Source: AP-15 sp963832875
GTDB lineage: Bacteria; Pseudomonadota; Alphaproteobacteria; ATCC43930; CGMCC-115725
NCBI GenBank assembly: GCA_963832875.1
Contig: CAWHWB010000007.1
Location: 558,001 to 622,000, forward strand
Reading direction: 5' to 3'
Length of the DNA: 64,000 nucleotides
The notes under the pieces were generated by a model. It did not search any database, was not told where the DNA came from, and was given only the letters and a program-made list of their open reading frames with translations. Positions 20,828 through 28,839 of this stretch are shown one piece after another (position 1 is the first letter of the stretch; every line of letters starts with the position of its first letter). A program made the position numbers and the translations under genes.

Positions 20828-21240
20828 GACGGCCTCCCCATGTCGGCGCGCGGTCTCGCGCCGAGCGCGCATCAACAATATGCCCGACAGGACTCCGTTC
20901 ACTGCGGGATAAGGTTGATGTGCGGCGGGATGCCACAGCCGGTGCGTTGTCATTCGCCTTCATTCGCGACAAGCCGGCGCGACGGTATGGTTCTGGGAAT
21001 GGGTAGATTTCGCGTTGGCCCAACAACCCGATGAAATGATTCGTGGATTGGCGGAGAGGGAGGGAAACTCGGACATAGTGCCAAATATCGAGGATTTCTG
21101 CGGTTCTTTGACCCTTGCCGTGCGGCTCAGTGTATCCCTCACTGTGTATCCTGATCAACCGCTGTTCCGGGGGTCAGAAGCCCACAATTTAGCGTGATCT
21201 GCATCGGCGATGACGGGAGTTACACGAGCGTTCGGCACTC
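20828..21240. other. Gap without a recognisable gene
   Basis: 413 bp between the PEP-CTERM gene and IS1380 remnant. Short frames exist on both strands but none has homology I can recognise or good coding character. It presumably holds the promoter of the PEP-CTERM gene. Confidence 0.5.
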
Positions 21241-21813
21241 CTACGCGGAATTCGAGGCCGAGGCGCGGGACATGACCGGCGACCGCACGGTCGCCGAGAT
21301 CGAGGCGCCAAGGAACACCGCAATGGGGATCAGGTCGATTTCCACGACCACGAGGCGGTCAAGCCAATGCTGGCGCGCGTTCACCCAGAATGGGGGTGCG
21401 TTGATGTGCTCGCTGTTGGTGAAGGCGGCGGTCGCGGTCGGCTTGTGGTTTGGATTGCGGAAGCCATATTGCTCCGGGCAACCAAACCTGTTCGACCGTG
21501 AATACCGCGGGCCTGCGCTCCTTCGAGGATCTGAGGCCGAGGTGAAGCCGAAGATGAAGTCGACGCCGTTCTGGTCACACCACTTCATGGCCTCGGGACG
21601 GCCATAATGGCCATCACCCCGGATGGTGATCCGGGTCTGTGGCCAGTGTTGTCGAATGCGGCGGATCAGCCGAGGCAGATGCCCGCGCACCTCGCTACCC
21701 GAGGGTGTGTTGCCAGGGCGTAGCAGCACTGCGACCGGCCGGCTCGTCGAAGTGTCGTAGACATGGGCGGTCGCCTGGCCGCTGGCGGTGCGAGCGCAGG
21801 AGAAGGAACGCAC
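21241..21813 (-). pseudogene. IS1380-family transposase remnant
   Basis: The first two-fifths of this minus-strand frame translate as HVYDTSTSRPVAVLLRPG, SEVRGHLPRLIRRIRQHW, ITIRGDGHYGRPEAMKWC and NGVDFIFGF, matching the central DDE region of IS1380 transposases. The rest (below about 21540) does not match the family in any frame that I can see, and both ends of the element are missing. It abuts a substrate-binding-protein fragment at about 21803, so the element or a rearrangement truncated that gene. Confidence 0.75.
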
Positions 21814-21890
21814 CTATCCCATCGGCGTCTTGTCGTTGCCGCCACGCACGGCAGGTCAAAACGCGTTTTATGACGCACTGCGGCGGCTCG

Positions 21891-21897
21891 GCTTTGT
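21891..21897. repeat. Target-site duplication, left copy
   Basis: GCTTTGT directly left of the IS481-family element; the identical 7 bp lie directly right of it at 23122-23128. Together with the interrupted reading frame this marks the insertion point. Confidence 0.85.
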
Positions 21898-23121
21898 TGT
21901 ATTAGCTAAGACTTGATCGGACAGACGGTGTTGGCTGTTTGAACCGATATGCCTGTTGCCCGTGGTTATGCCGCCATGAGTTTTTCCTTTGCCAGTGGGA
22001 GCGCGTCAAGAAAGGTCTGCATCGGTGTCTTGCCAAAGCACCAGCGGCCCTGATGCGGCCGGTGCTGGTTGTATTCGGTGATCCACGCATCGAGGTCGGT
22101 CTGCAGCTCGTCGATGGTGCGGTAGATCTTTTTGCGGAACGCCACCCGATAGAATTCATCCAAGACGGTGCGATGGAAGCGCTCGCAAATTCCATTCGTC
22201 TGCGGGCTCTTGGTCTTGGTGCGGCTGTGATCGATATCCTCGACGGCCAGGTAAAGCTCGTACTCGTGGCTCTGGGTGCCACAAAATTCGGTACCGCGAT
22301 CGGTCAGCATCCGCGACAGCCGGATGCCGTGCTCGTCAAAGAACGGCACCACCCGGTCGTTGAGGATCTCGGCGGCGGTGATCGGGGTTTTGCGATCATA
22401 CAATTTGGCAAAGGCGACCTTGGCATAGGTGTCGATCACCGTCTGCTGGTAGACCCGGCCGACACCCTTCAAGGTGCCGACGTAGAAGGTATCCTGGGCG
22501 CCGCAATAACCGGGGCATTCGCTCTCGAACTCGCCGTGCGCTTCCTTGTCGGATTTGGCCTTCTCGAGAGCGGCGATCTGGGCTTCGGTCAACAGGATGC
22601 CGTCCTGGGCGACCTTGGCTTCGAGCGCCTTAAGGCGGTGTTTGATCGAGGTCAGATCGTGGCGCTGCCACACGCAGCGCACGCCCGCCGGCGAGATCGA
22701 CAGACCTTGCCGTTTCAGCGCCTCTGACACCCGAACCTGGCCCCAGGCCGGCTGTTCGATCGCCATGTCGACCACCGCCTGTTCGATTTGCGGTGCGGTG
22801 CGGTTTTTCAACACCGGTTTGCGCCGGCTGATCTCCTGCAACGCCAGCTCACCGCCTTTGTCGTAGAGCTCCTTGAAGCGGTAAAAGCTGTCGCGGCTGT
22901 AGCCCATCATCTTGCAGGCTTGGCTGACATTGCCGAGTTGCTTGGCCAACTCCAGCAAACCGAGCTTGGCTCGGATGATCTTCTGCTCCTGGGTCACGCG
23001 TGATCTCCGTCCCGCCGCACGGGCGGGTCGCGGTCCCAGCTCGAGGTGAGAACCGCGCCCCGCCCTCCGGCTCTGTTTCGGAAACCAACAACGAATGTCA
23101 GATTAAGTTCGAGCTATTACA
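21898..23121 (-). mobile_element. Complete IS481-family insertion sequence (about 1224 bp)
   Basis: The ends are imperfect inverted repeats of about 37 bp: left TGTATTAGCTAAGACTTGAT and following bases from 21898, right (read on the minus strand) TGTAATAGCTCGAACTTAAT from 23121, both reaching a GTTGG. They agree at roughly 27 of 37 positions. The element contains one transposase gene and is bounded by the 7-bp direct repeat GCTTTGT. Removing the element and one repeat restores the reading frame of the substrate-binding-protein gene (RRLGF-VEGQ), which confirms the boundaries. Confidence 0.88.
21966..22997 (-). CDS. IS481-family transposase (DDE)
   Basis: 343-residue intact transposase. The N-terminal helix-turn-helix (LLELAKQLGNVSQACKMM, YSRDSFYRFKELY) is followed by HTH_32-like AVVDMAIEQPAWGQVRVSEA and the rve integrase core: QTVIDTYAKVAFAKLYDRK (first Asp), RLSRMLTDRGTEFCG (second Asp) and QTNGICERFHRTVLDEFY (Glu). 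The tail ITEYNQHRPHQGRW is the usual IS481/IS3 ending. ATG at 22997. The enzyme appears functional. Confidence 0.93.
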   Translation of the reverse strand: MTQEQKIIRAKLGLLELAKQLGNVSQACKMMGYSRDSFYRFKELYDKGGELALQEISRRKPVLKNRTAPQIEQAVVDMAIEQPAWGQVRVSEALKRQGLSISPAGVRCVWQRHDLTSIKHRLKALEAKVAQDGILLTEAQIAALEKAKSDKEAHGEFESECPGYCGAQDTFYVGTLKGVGRVYQQTVIDTYAKVAFAKLYDRKTPITAAEILNDRVVPFFDEHGIRLSRMLTDRGTEFCGTQSHEYELYLAVEDIDHSRTKTKSPQTNGICERFHRTVLDEFYRVAFRKKIYRTIDELQTDLDAWITEYNQHRPHQGRWCFGKTPMQTFLDALPLAKEKLMAA

Positions 23122-23128
23122 GCTTTGT
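23122..23128. repeat. Target-site duplication, right copy
   Basis: GCTTTGT, identical to 21891-21897, immediately right of the IS481-family element. Confidence 0.85.
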
Positions 23129-23705
23129 CGAAGGCCAAAAAACCTGCAAGTTGACGCGGCGGGTTATGGACTGCAACCTGGGCAATTGGCGCAACATGCG
23201 GCGGAACTCGTCCGGGCCAAGGTCGATGTCATCTTCTGCAACGGGGCGCCCCCATTCGCGCCGCCCGGCAGGCAACGAAAACGATCCCGATCCTCGGCCT
23301 TACCGACGATATGGTCGGCGAGGGCCTCGCGGTTTCGATGGCGCATCCCGGCGGCAACACGACCGGGGTCAGCATCCTGTCCACCCAGCTTGATGGCAAA
23401 CGGCAGGAACTGCTGATCGACCGGCTGCCCGGCGTTCGTCGCATTGCCGCGCTCGCCGATTCCCGTACTACCTTGCCGAGTGAGCTCCAGCCGCTGCGGG
23501 ATGCGACGCGCACGGGGTGTCGATCTCATCGTCGAGACCGTCGGCACGTCTGCGGAAATCGTGCCGGCGATTGACGCGGCGAAGGCGACGGGCGCGGCGG
23601 CGCTGAACTTCCTCGCATCGCCGCTCGTTACCCCCGCCATGTATCAATGGCCGGACTTCGCGCGAGACGGCGGGCTGGCCGGATATAGTCCTAGCGTCGC
23701 ATATA

Positions 23706-24581
23706 TTGCGCCAGCTCGAACGCGGCGAAGCGAGTGCGCTCGAGCTAATTGACATGCTCCTCGCCGAGGAGCTGACGGTGCGCGAGAACAGTCGGATCAA
23801 GACGGCGCTGCGCATGGGCCGCCTCGCTACGATCAAGACGCTCGCCGGCTTCGACTTCTCCTTCCAACCCTCGCTCGACCGCGAGCGCGTCTTCGCTCTC
23901 GCCGAGCTCCAGTTCATCGATCGCCGTGAGGTCGTCCACTTCCTCGGCCCACCCGGCACCGGCAAATCGCATCTTGCCGTAGCGCTCGGCGTCGAGGCCG
24001 TCAAAGCCGGTCGCAGCGTCTACTTCACCACCCTGGCCGATATCGTCGGTGCTCTCGCCAAGGCCGAGCGCGAAGGCCAGTTGCGCGATCGCATCCGCTG
24101 GTTCTGCCGATCCGCGCTCCTGATCGTTGACGAGATCGGCTACCTGCCGGTCGTGCATGGCGGTGGCAATCTGTTCTTCCAGCTGGTCAATGCCCGCTAC
24201 GAAAAAGGCGCGGTGATCCTGACCTCAAACCGCGGCTTTGCCGAATGGGGAGAGGTCTTCGGCGATCCCGTCGTCGCCACCGCGCTGCTCGACCGCCTGC
24301 TCCACCACGCCGTCGTCATCCAGATCGAGGGGTCCAGCTACCGGCTGCGCCAACACGCCGACCTGATGCCCAAGCACCTCCGCTTCAAGCCGCTTCTCAA
24401 TCCATCATTCCCGGCAGCCGTTCCACGCCGCCGTGGACGACCGCCAAAATGGTGGCCCTCCTCGTCATCGACCACCCGGAGGCCGTGCCCACCGGCGCGA
24501 CAACAGACGGGGATTGGGTACGCGAGAGCGCCCACAGCTACAATGTCAGCCATAGTACGATTTCGCGGCTCACCGCATTAA
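23706..24581 (+). pseudogene. IS21-family IstB-like ATPase, element remnant
   Basis: AAA+ helper of IS21 transposition. Recognisable from ALELIDMLLAEELTVREN on, with Walker A FLGPPGTGKSHLAVALG, Walker B ALLIVDEIGYLP, sensor VILTSNRGFAEWGEVFGD and LIDRLLHH-like LLDRLLHHAVVIQIEGSSYR, then RRRGRPPK. The first residues do not fit the family and the partner IstA and terminal repeats are absent, so only a fragment of the element survives. It replaces the 3' end of the substrate-binding-protein gene. Residues after about 24440 belong to another element in a different frame. Confidence 0.8.
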
Positions 24582-24586
24582 CCTAG
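24500..24586 (+). pseudogene. C-terminal helix-turn-helix remnant of a serine recombinase
   Basis: In the frame ending at 24586 the sequence reads GDWVRESAHSYNVSHSTISR then LTALT and a stop, which matches the HTH_7 end of resolvase/invertase-type recombinases. The catalytic domain is missing. It overlaps the nominal end of the IstB frame and shows a third type of mobile element in this zone. Confidence 0.5.
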
Positions 24587-24673
24587 ATTTTTTCTTTTGC
24601 AAGGCTCGACAGTGCGCGGAAGGGGGCGCGCCCTCAGTCGCGGGAGCAGACGGGCGACGAGGAGCGAAGGGAG

Positions 24674-25075
24674 ATGCAGATCGGTCTTGCTCACGGCAAC
24701 CGGGTTTTCGTTCGGCTCTTAATGCTCGGCGCGCTCGTGCTGCTCACAGCCGCCTTCTCACCGCTCAACAGTGCAGCCGCAGATAAGGAAACGATTCTGT
24801 ACAACTTTTGCGCGCGGGGCGGCAGGGCCTGCACCGATGGCGCCGGCCCGCTGGCCCTGATCATGGATAAGTCGGGGAACCTCTACGGGACGACCTCTAA
24901 CGGCGGTGCCTATTGTCAATCAAACAATCCTCCGGGCTGCGGCACGGTATTCAAACTCACACCCAACGCCGCCAGAACAAAATGGAGGGCGGCGGTGCTG
25001 TACAGCTTTTGCAGCCGCACCAACTGCACCGACGGTCATGGCGCCAACGTTGCGACGTCACGCCAAGTTTGGTGA
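24674..25075 (+). pseudogene. GloVer-repeat (choice-of-anchor tandem repeat) secreted protein, 3' truncated
   Basis: ATG at 24674 follows an AGGGAG site and starts a signal peptide (LLMLGALVLLTAAFSPLNSAAA). Then come two repeats of the type ILYNFCARGGRACTDGAGP, LIMDKSGNLYGTTSNGGAYC and GCGTVFKLTPN, the second starting VLYSFCSRTNCTDG. Intact members of this group carry many such units and exceed 350 residues. Here the frame stops after 133 residues with no further unit recognisable in the other frames, so the 3' part is lost. Likely an extracellular beta-propeller-like protein when intact. Confidence 0.6.
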
Positions 25076-25243
25076 TGTCGTAACCTACTCGGGCTAGCGC
25101 TAATGCATTCCTACTGCATACGAATGACCGAAAACGCGCCGCAAATTAAAAGCTTGCAAAAGTTAAAACCGAAAGTTTGAATCTCTTTGCCCGCTCCTGA
25201 TTATGTGGAAGTCGAGCGGCTGAGACGGTCTTTGATCGGGCCA

Positions 25244-26200
25244 ATGAGCAACGCCACTTTGTTCCGAACTCTTATCGCGGCCCTGATCGTCCTACACGGC
25301 GCGCGCGCCGATGCGGCGCATCCCCTTGATCCCCTGTCGAGTAAGGAGATCGCGGCCGCGGTCGCTGTGCTGCGCGAAGCCGGCGACATTGATGCCACAA
25401 CTCGCTTTGCGCTGATCGACCTTGATGAGCCGGTCAAGCAGGAGGTGCTCGCCTGGGAGCCCGGCCAACCCTTTATTCGCATGGCCTTCATCGTCGCTCG
25501 GCGCGATCGTATGGTGTACCAGGGCGTCGTCGACCTGGGCGCGCGGCGGGTGGAACGCTGGCGGGCGGTGCGGCATGTCCAAAGCGCCATCCTCAACGAA
25601 GAAATTGAAAATGCCAGGCAGATAACCATCGCCGATAGCGGCTGGCGCGCGGCCATGCGTAAGCGCGGCTTCGTCAGCTTCGACCAGGTGTTTTGCGCGC
25701 CGCTCTCGGTAGGCTACTCTGCCGACCCAGCGGAAGCCGGACGCCGGCTCGTCAGGGTCGTCTGCTTCGCCGGACCGGCCAGCGGCGCTAATGTCTGGGC
25801 CCGGCCGATCGAAGGGCTCTACGCCGTCGTCGACCTCGACGCGAAAAGGGTAATCCGCCTGGTCGACAATCGCGCGGCGCCGGTGGCGGGCGAGCCTCCG
25901 GGGGTCGGCGACACATTCCAGCCCGAACAGCAGCCGCTACCCAAACCGGCGCCCGGCCGGAAACCGCCGCGACCCGATTTCGCCATCGCCGGAAACGAGG
26001 TGCGGTGGAAGAATTGGTCGTTCCATTATCGAATGGACCAGCGCGTCGGGCTTATTCTGTCTTTGCTCCGGTACGCCGATGCCGGTCGGCAGCGCATGGT
26101 GCTGTACCGCGGATCGCTTGCCGAAATATTCGTGCCGTATATGGACCCGGACCCCGGCTGGTCGTTTCGCACCTCGATGGATGTCGGCGATTCACGATGA
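25244..26200 (+). pseudogene. Copper amine oxidase, N-terminal half only
   Basis: ATG at 25244 begins with a signal peptide (LFRTLIAALIVLHGARADA). HPLDPLSSKEIAAAVAVL opens the N2 domain of copper amine oxidases. Later RPIEGLYAVVDLDAKRVIRL (N3) and VRWKNWSFHYRMDQRVGLIL with VLYRGSLAEIFVPYMDPDP mark the beginning of the catalytic domain. The frame stops just after MDVG, where the family continues EYG, so the topaquinone Tyr and the three copper His ligands are missing. Length is 318 against about 640 residues. The product could not oxidise amines. A TTG-started extension upstream is unlikely. Confidence 0.75.
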
Positions 26201-26643
26201 CCCCCGCTCCACTCGGTGGGGCACGACCCTTACATCTTACATCGTGGTTGCCGGAATGGCCGGAACCGGCGCGTCTCGCCCTTTGCGGGGCTGCGGGCGA
26301 TAGGTCTCCTTTCTGAACCACAGCCGGCGTGCAAACTCGGCCGCAGGAACGCGCCCTCATTTCCCCTGATTCGACCTTACTCCACGCTCGAATTGCTACA
26401 ACTACGTTAGAGCATCCGCTCGTCGGTGCCGATCAGGTTCCGCGGCGTCTCGCCGAGGATGGCGCGCCGGCAATTCTGGACAGCGCGCCGGAGGTATTCG
26501 TCACGCCATGCCCTGCTCTTGCGACAACTCGCTGGTTCTCTGCCGGTCGGGCAAACCGAGCGGCGCCGCAAACGCGTGGGAAACGCGGCATTTCTGCCGC
26601 ACTTCGCCGGTTCTCTCAAATAACCGAAAGCAGCAAGATAGAT
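26201..26643. other. Gap between amine oxidase fragment and tRNA
   Basis: 443 bp directly at the 3' end of tRNA-Gln. A 70-codon minus-strand frame (26407-26619) ends AVQNCRRAILGETPRNLIG but I cannot assign it. No copy of the tRNA 3' end, integrase or terminal repeat is seen. Confidence 0.5.
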
Positions 26644-26717
26644 TGGCTGGGGGACTAGGATTCGAACCTAGACTGGCGGAGTCAGAGTCCGCTGTCCTAC
26701 CGTTAGACGATCCCCCA
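26644..26717 (-). tRNA. tRNA-Gln (anticodon CTG)
   Basis: 74-nt cloverleaf with encoded CCA. Acceptor TGGGGGA pairs with TCCCCCA, the anticodon stem GCGGA/TCCGC encloses loop CTCTGAC with anticodon CTG (reads CAG), and the T arm is CTAGG-TTCGAAT-CCTAG. It stands alone. Its 3' end faces the decayed, mobile-element-rich zone to the left; the housekeeping run begins to its right. Confidence 0.95.
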
Positions 26718-26960
26718 TGCGCGTTGATCGCGGAGCATTGCCGGCCGGCAGCTGATAGCACAACGAGCCGAAGCTGGGTAGGGGGTCGGGTTCGATCGCG
26801 TCCCGGTCTCCGCGTCGCCGCCGCGGCGGCAATCATCACCTCCTCCATTCCATGGAACGATCGGCCCCTGTCCGCGATCGCCCGAGTTCGAGGGGTTTTG
26901 AATCCGGTCGCGGCTGCGCTACCATCGACGGTCGGGTTCAATCAGGATGGGTCGCCGGGC

Positions 26961-28067
26961 GTGCACAAGCCGCTCAGCAGCGTGGGACGGGTCCGGGACG
27001 GCGACGATCCCGTAGCGCGCGGGCTTGCGCCGGCCGCGGCAATTCGGACCAATTCGGCGATTGCCGGCGGCTTTGCCGCTCGCTTCCAGCGTCTCCCGCC
27101 ACGTCTCGCCGCTCCGGTGGCGGCGCTCGACCTCGGCACCAACAATTGCCGGCTGCTGGTAGCGCGGCCGGCGGGCGGCGGGTTTCGCGTCATCGACGCG
27201 TTTTCGCGGATCGTGCGCCTGGGCGAAGGGCTGGCAGCTACCGGTGCCTTATCCCCGGAGGCGATCGCGCGCACCCTCGACGCGCTCAAAACCTGCGCCG
27301 ACAAGATCGCCTTTCGGCGGATCGCCAAGGGACGCTATGTCGCGACCGAAGCCTGTCGCCGCGCCGTGAATTGCGAGACGTTTCTCGCCCGCGTGCGCGC
27401 CGAAATCGGGCTTGAAATCGAGATCATCTCGACCGCGGAAGAGGCGCGCCTCGTCGTCTCCGGCTGCGCCCCGCTGCTCAATCCTCACATCCCCTACGCG
27501 ATCGTCTTCGACATCGGCGGCGGCTCAACCGAGATCGTCTGGCTGCGCCTGAGCGGCGGACGCGATCGGCGCTGGGTGCGGCCACAGATCCTCGGCTCGG
27601 TCTCGCTGCCGCTGGGGGTGGTCACTTTGACCGACCGCTTTGGCGGTGAAGTGTCTCCCGCCGCCTATCGCACGATGGTCGAGGAGGCGGCCGGCGCGCT
27701 CGAGCCTTTCGAACGCGCCCATCGCATCCTGGGCTATGTTCGCGGCCGACGCGTGCAGATGCTGGGCAGCTCGGGCACGGTGACGACACTCGCCGGCATA
27801 CATTTGGCTCTGCCGCGCTATATCCGCGCACTGGTCGACGGCAGCAGCTTGACCTTCGAGCAGATCGCCGCGGTCTCGGCATATCTGGCCGGTCTCGATC
27901 TCGCCGGCCGCGCCGCCAGCCCTTGCATCGGCCGCGAGCGCGCCGATCTGGTGCTGAGCGGGTGCGCGATCCTTGACGCGATCTGCGAGACCTGGCCGGT
28001 CGGCCGGTTGCGCGTCGCCGACCGCGGCGTGCGTGAGGGCATCCTGTTCGATTTGATCAAGGGCTAG
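26961..28067 (+). CDS. Ppx/GppA-family exopolyphosphatase or pppGpp phosphatase
   Basis: ASKHA-fold phosphatase. Motifs: VAALDLGTNNCRLLVA (phosphate 1), FSRIVRLGEGL, RYVATEACRRAVN, IEIISTAEEARL and FDIGGGSTEIVWL, LGSSGTVTTLAGIHLAL. The open frame runs upstream through the tRNA gene, so the start must be internal. GTG at 26961 (VHKPLSSVGRV) gives 368 residues and a short N-terminal lead before the domain; GTG at 26982 is an alternative. It splits polyphosphate or pppGpp. The stop abuts the rlmE start, and with guaB and rsmB it forms a likely transcription unit. Confidence 0.88.
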   Translation: MHKPLSSVGRVRDGDDPVARGLAPAAAIRTNSAIAGGFAARFQRLPPRLAAPVAALDLGTNNCRLLVARPAGGGFRVIDAFSRIVRLGEGLAATGALSPEAIARTLDALKTCADKIAFRRIAKGRYVATEACRRAVNCETFLARVRAEIGLEIEIISTAEEARLVVSGCAPLLNPHIPYAIVFDIGGGSTEIVWLRLSGGRDRRWVRPQILGSVSLPLGVVTLTDRFGGEVSPAAYRTMVEEAAGALEPFERAHRILGYVRGRRVQMLGSSGTVTTLAGIHLALPRYIRALVDGSSLTFEQIAAVSAYLAGLDLAGRAASPCIGRERADLVLSGCAILDAICETWPVGRLRVADRGVREGILFDLIKG

Positions 28068-28751
28068 GTGGCCAGAGACCGAGGCGGAACCGGCGATCGG
28101 TCGCCGGCGATCCGCGTCCGCGGCGCGCGGCGGCGCAAGCCGTCCTCGACCGAGTGGCTGCGGCGTCAGCTCAACGACCCTTATGTCGCCGCGGCTCGCC
28201 GCCAGGGCTACCGCTCGCGCGCCGCCTTCAAGCTGATCGAGCTCGATGAGCGCTTTCATCTGTTGCGGCCCGGGGGCCGCGTCGTCGATCTCGGCTGCGC
28301 GCCGGGGGGCTGGACCCACGTCGCGGCGGAACGGGTCGGGCGGCGCGGTCTGGTTGTCGGCGTCGACATCGTCGAGACGGCGCCGCTCGCCGGCGCCGTC
28401 CTGCTGCGCGCCGATTTGCGCGAAGCGGAAGCCGTCGCAGCGATCAGGGACGCGCTCGGCGGGGGCGCCGATGTCGTGTTGAGCGACATGGCCCCGGCCG
28501 CGACCGGTCACGCCGCGACCGACCATCTGCGCATCGTGGCACTGGCCGAAGCGGCCTTCGCGGTCGCCGAAGAACTGCTCGAACCCGGCGGCATTTTCGT
28601 CGCCAAAGTGTTTCAGGGGGGAGCCGAGGGCGCGCTGCTCGCCCGCCTCAAGCAATCCTTCGCCGAGCTGCGTCACGCCAAGCCGCCGGCCAGCCGCGCC
28701 GAATCGGCCGAGACCTACGTCGTCGCCAAAGGATTCCGCCGGAGCGCATAA
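28068..28751 (+). CDS. rlmE: 23S rRNA (uridine2552-2'-O)-methyltransferase RlmE
   Basis: 227 residues. The Rossmann-fold SAM motif is VVDLGCAPGGWTHVAAERV at about 73-91. The K-D-K-E catalytic tetrad is at Lys55 (SRAAFKLIE), Asp140 (VLSDMAP), Lys180 (FVAKVFQG) and Glu215 (SAETYVVA). It methylates U2552 of the large-subunit A loop in late 50S assembly. GTG start directly follows the ppx stop (no gap). The basic first 25 residues are longer than in E. coli, which is usual in alphaproteobacteria. Confidence 0.95.
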   Translation: MARDRGGTGDRSPAIRVRGARRRKPSSTEWLRRQLNDPYVAAARRQGYRSRAAFKLIELDERFHLLRPGGRVVDLGCAPGGWTHVAAERVGRRGLVVGVDIVETAPLAGAVLLRADLREAEAVAAIRDALGGGADVVLSDMAPAATGHAATDHLRIVALAEAAFAVAEELLEPGGIFVAKVFQGGAEGALLARLKQSFAELRHAKPPASRAESAETYVVAKGFRRSA

Positions 28752-28839
28752 TCGTTGCGCTGCGCCTATATCTGCGTCCACGGCTTTTGACCGCGACGCG
28801 CTTGTGTATAGTGCGCCGTCATCGCTTGAGGAGACGCGG

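Larger units (their letters stand above)
21803..23705 (+). pseudogene. ABC-type substrate-binding protein (PF04392-like), interrupted and truncated
   Basis: The left piece, 21803-21897, reads RTYPIGVLSLPPRTAGQN and FYDALRRLGFV. Across the IS element the same frame resumes VEGQ, and after one missing A in a six-A run continues LQVDAAGYGLQPGQ, AELVRAKVDVIFCNGAPP; further one-base losses lead to QATKTIPILGLTDDMVGE, LAVSMAHPGGNTTGVSIL, DLIVETVGTSAEIVPAIDAA and FARDGGLAGYSPSVAYI. It ends near 23705 where an IstB gene begins, so the C-terminal third is missing. The N-terminus is cut by the IS1380 remnant. The family binds an unknown small solute in the periplasm. Confidence 0.8.

Noticed and set aside
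18900..26643. Attachment-site copy of the tRNA-Gln 3' end
   Set aside because: I looked for repeats of the acceptor and T-arm sequence left of the tRNA and saw none by eye, so no att site or integrase is claimed.
26508..26960. N-terminal extension of the Ppx/GppA protein
   Set aside because: The frame is open here but runs antisense through tRNA-Gln and lacks homology; the start was placed at 26961.
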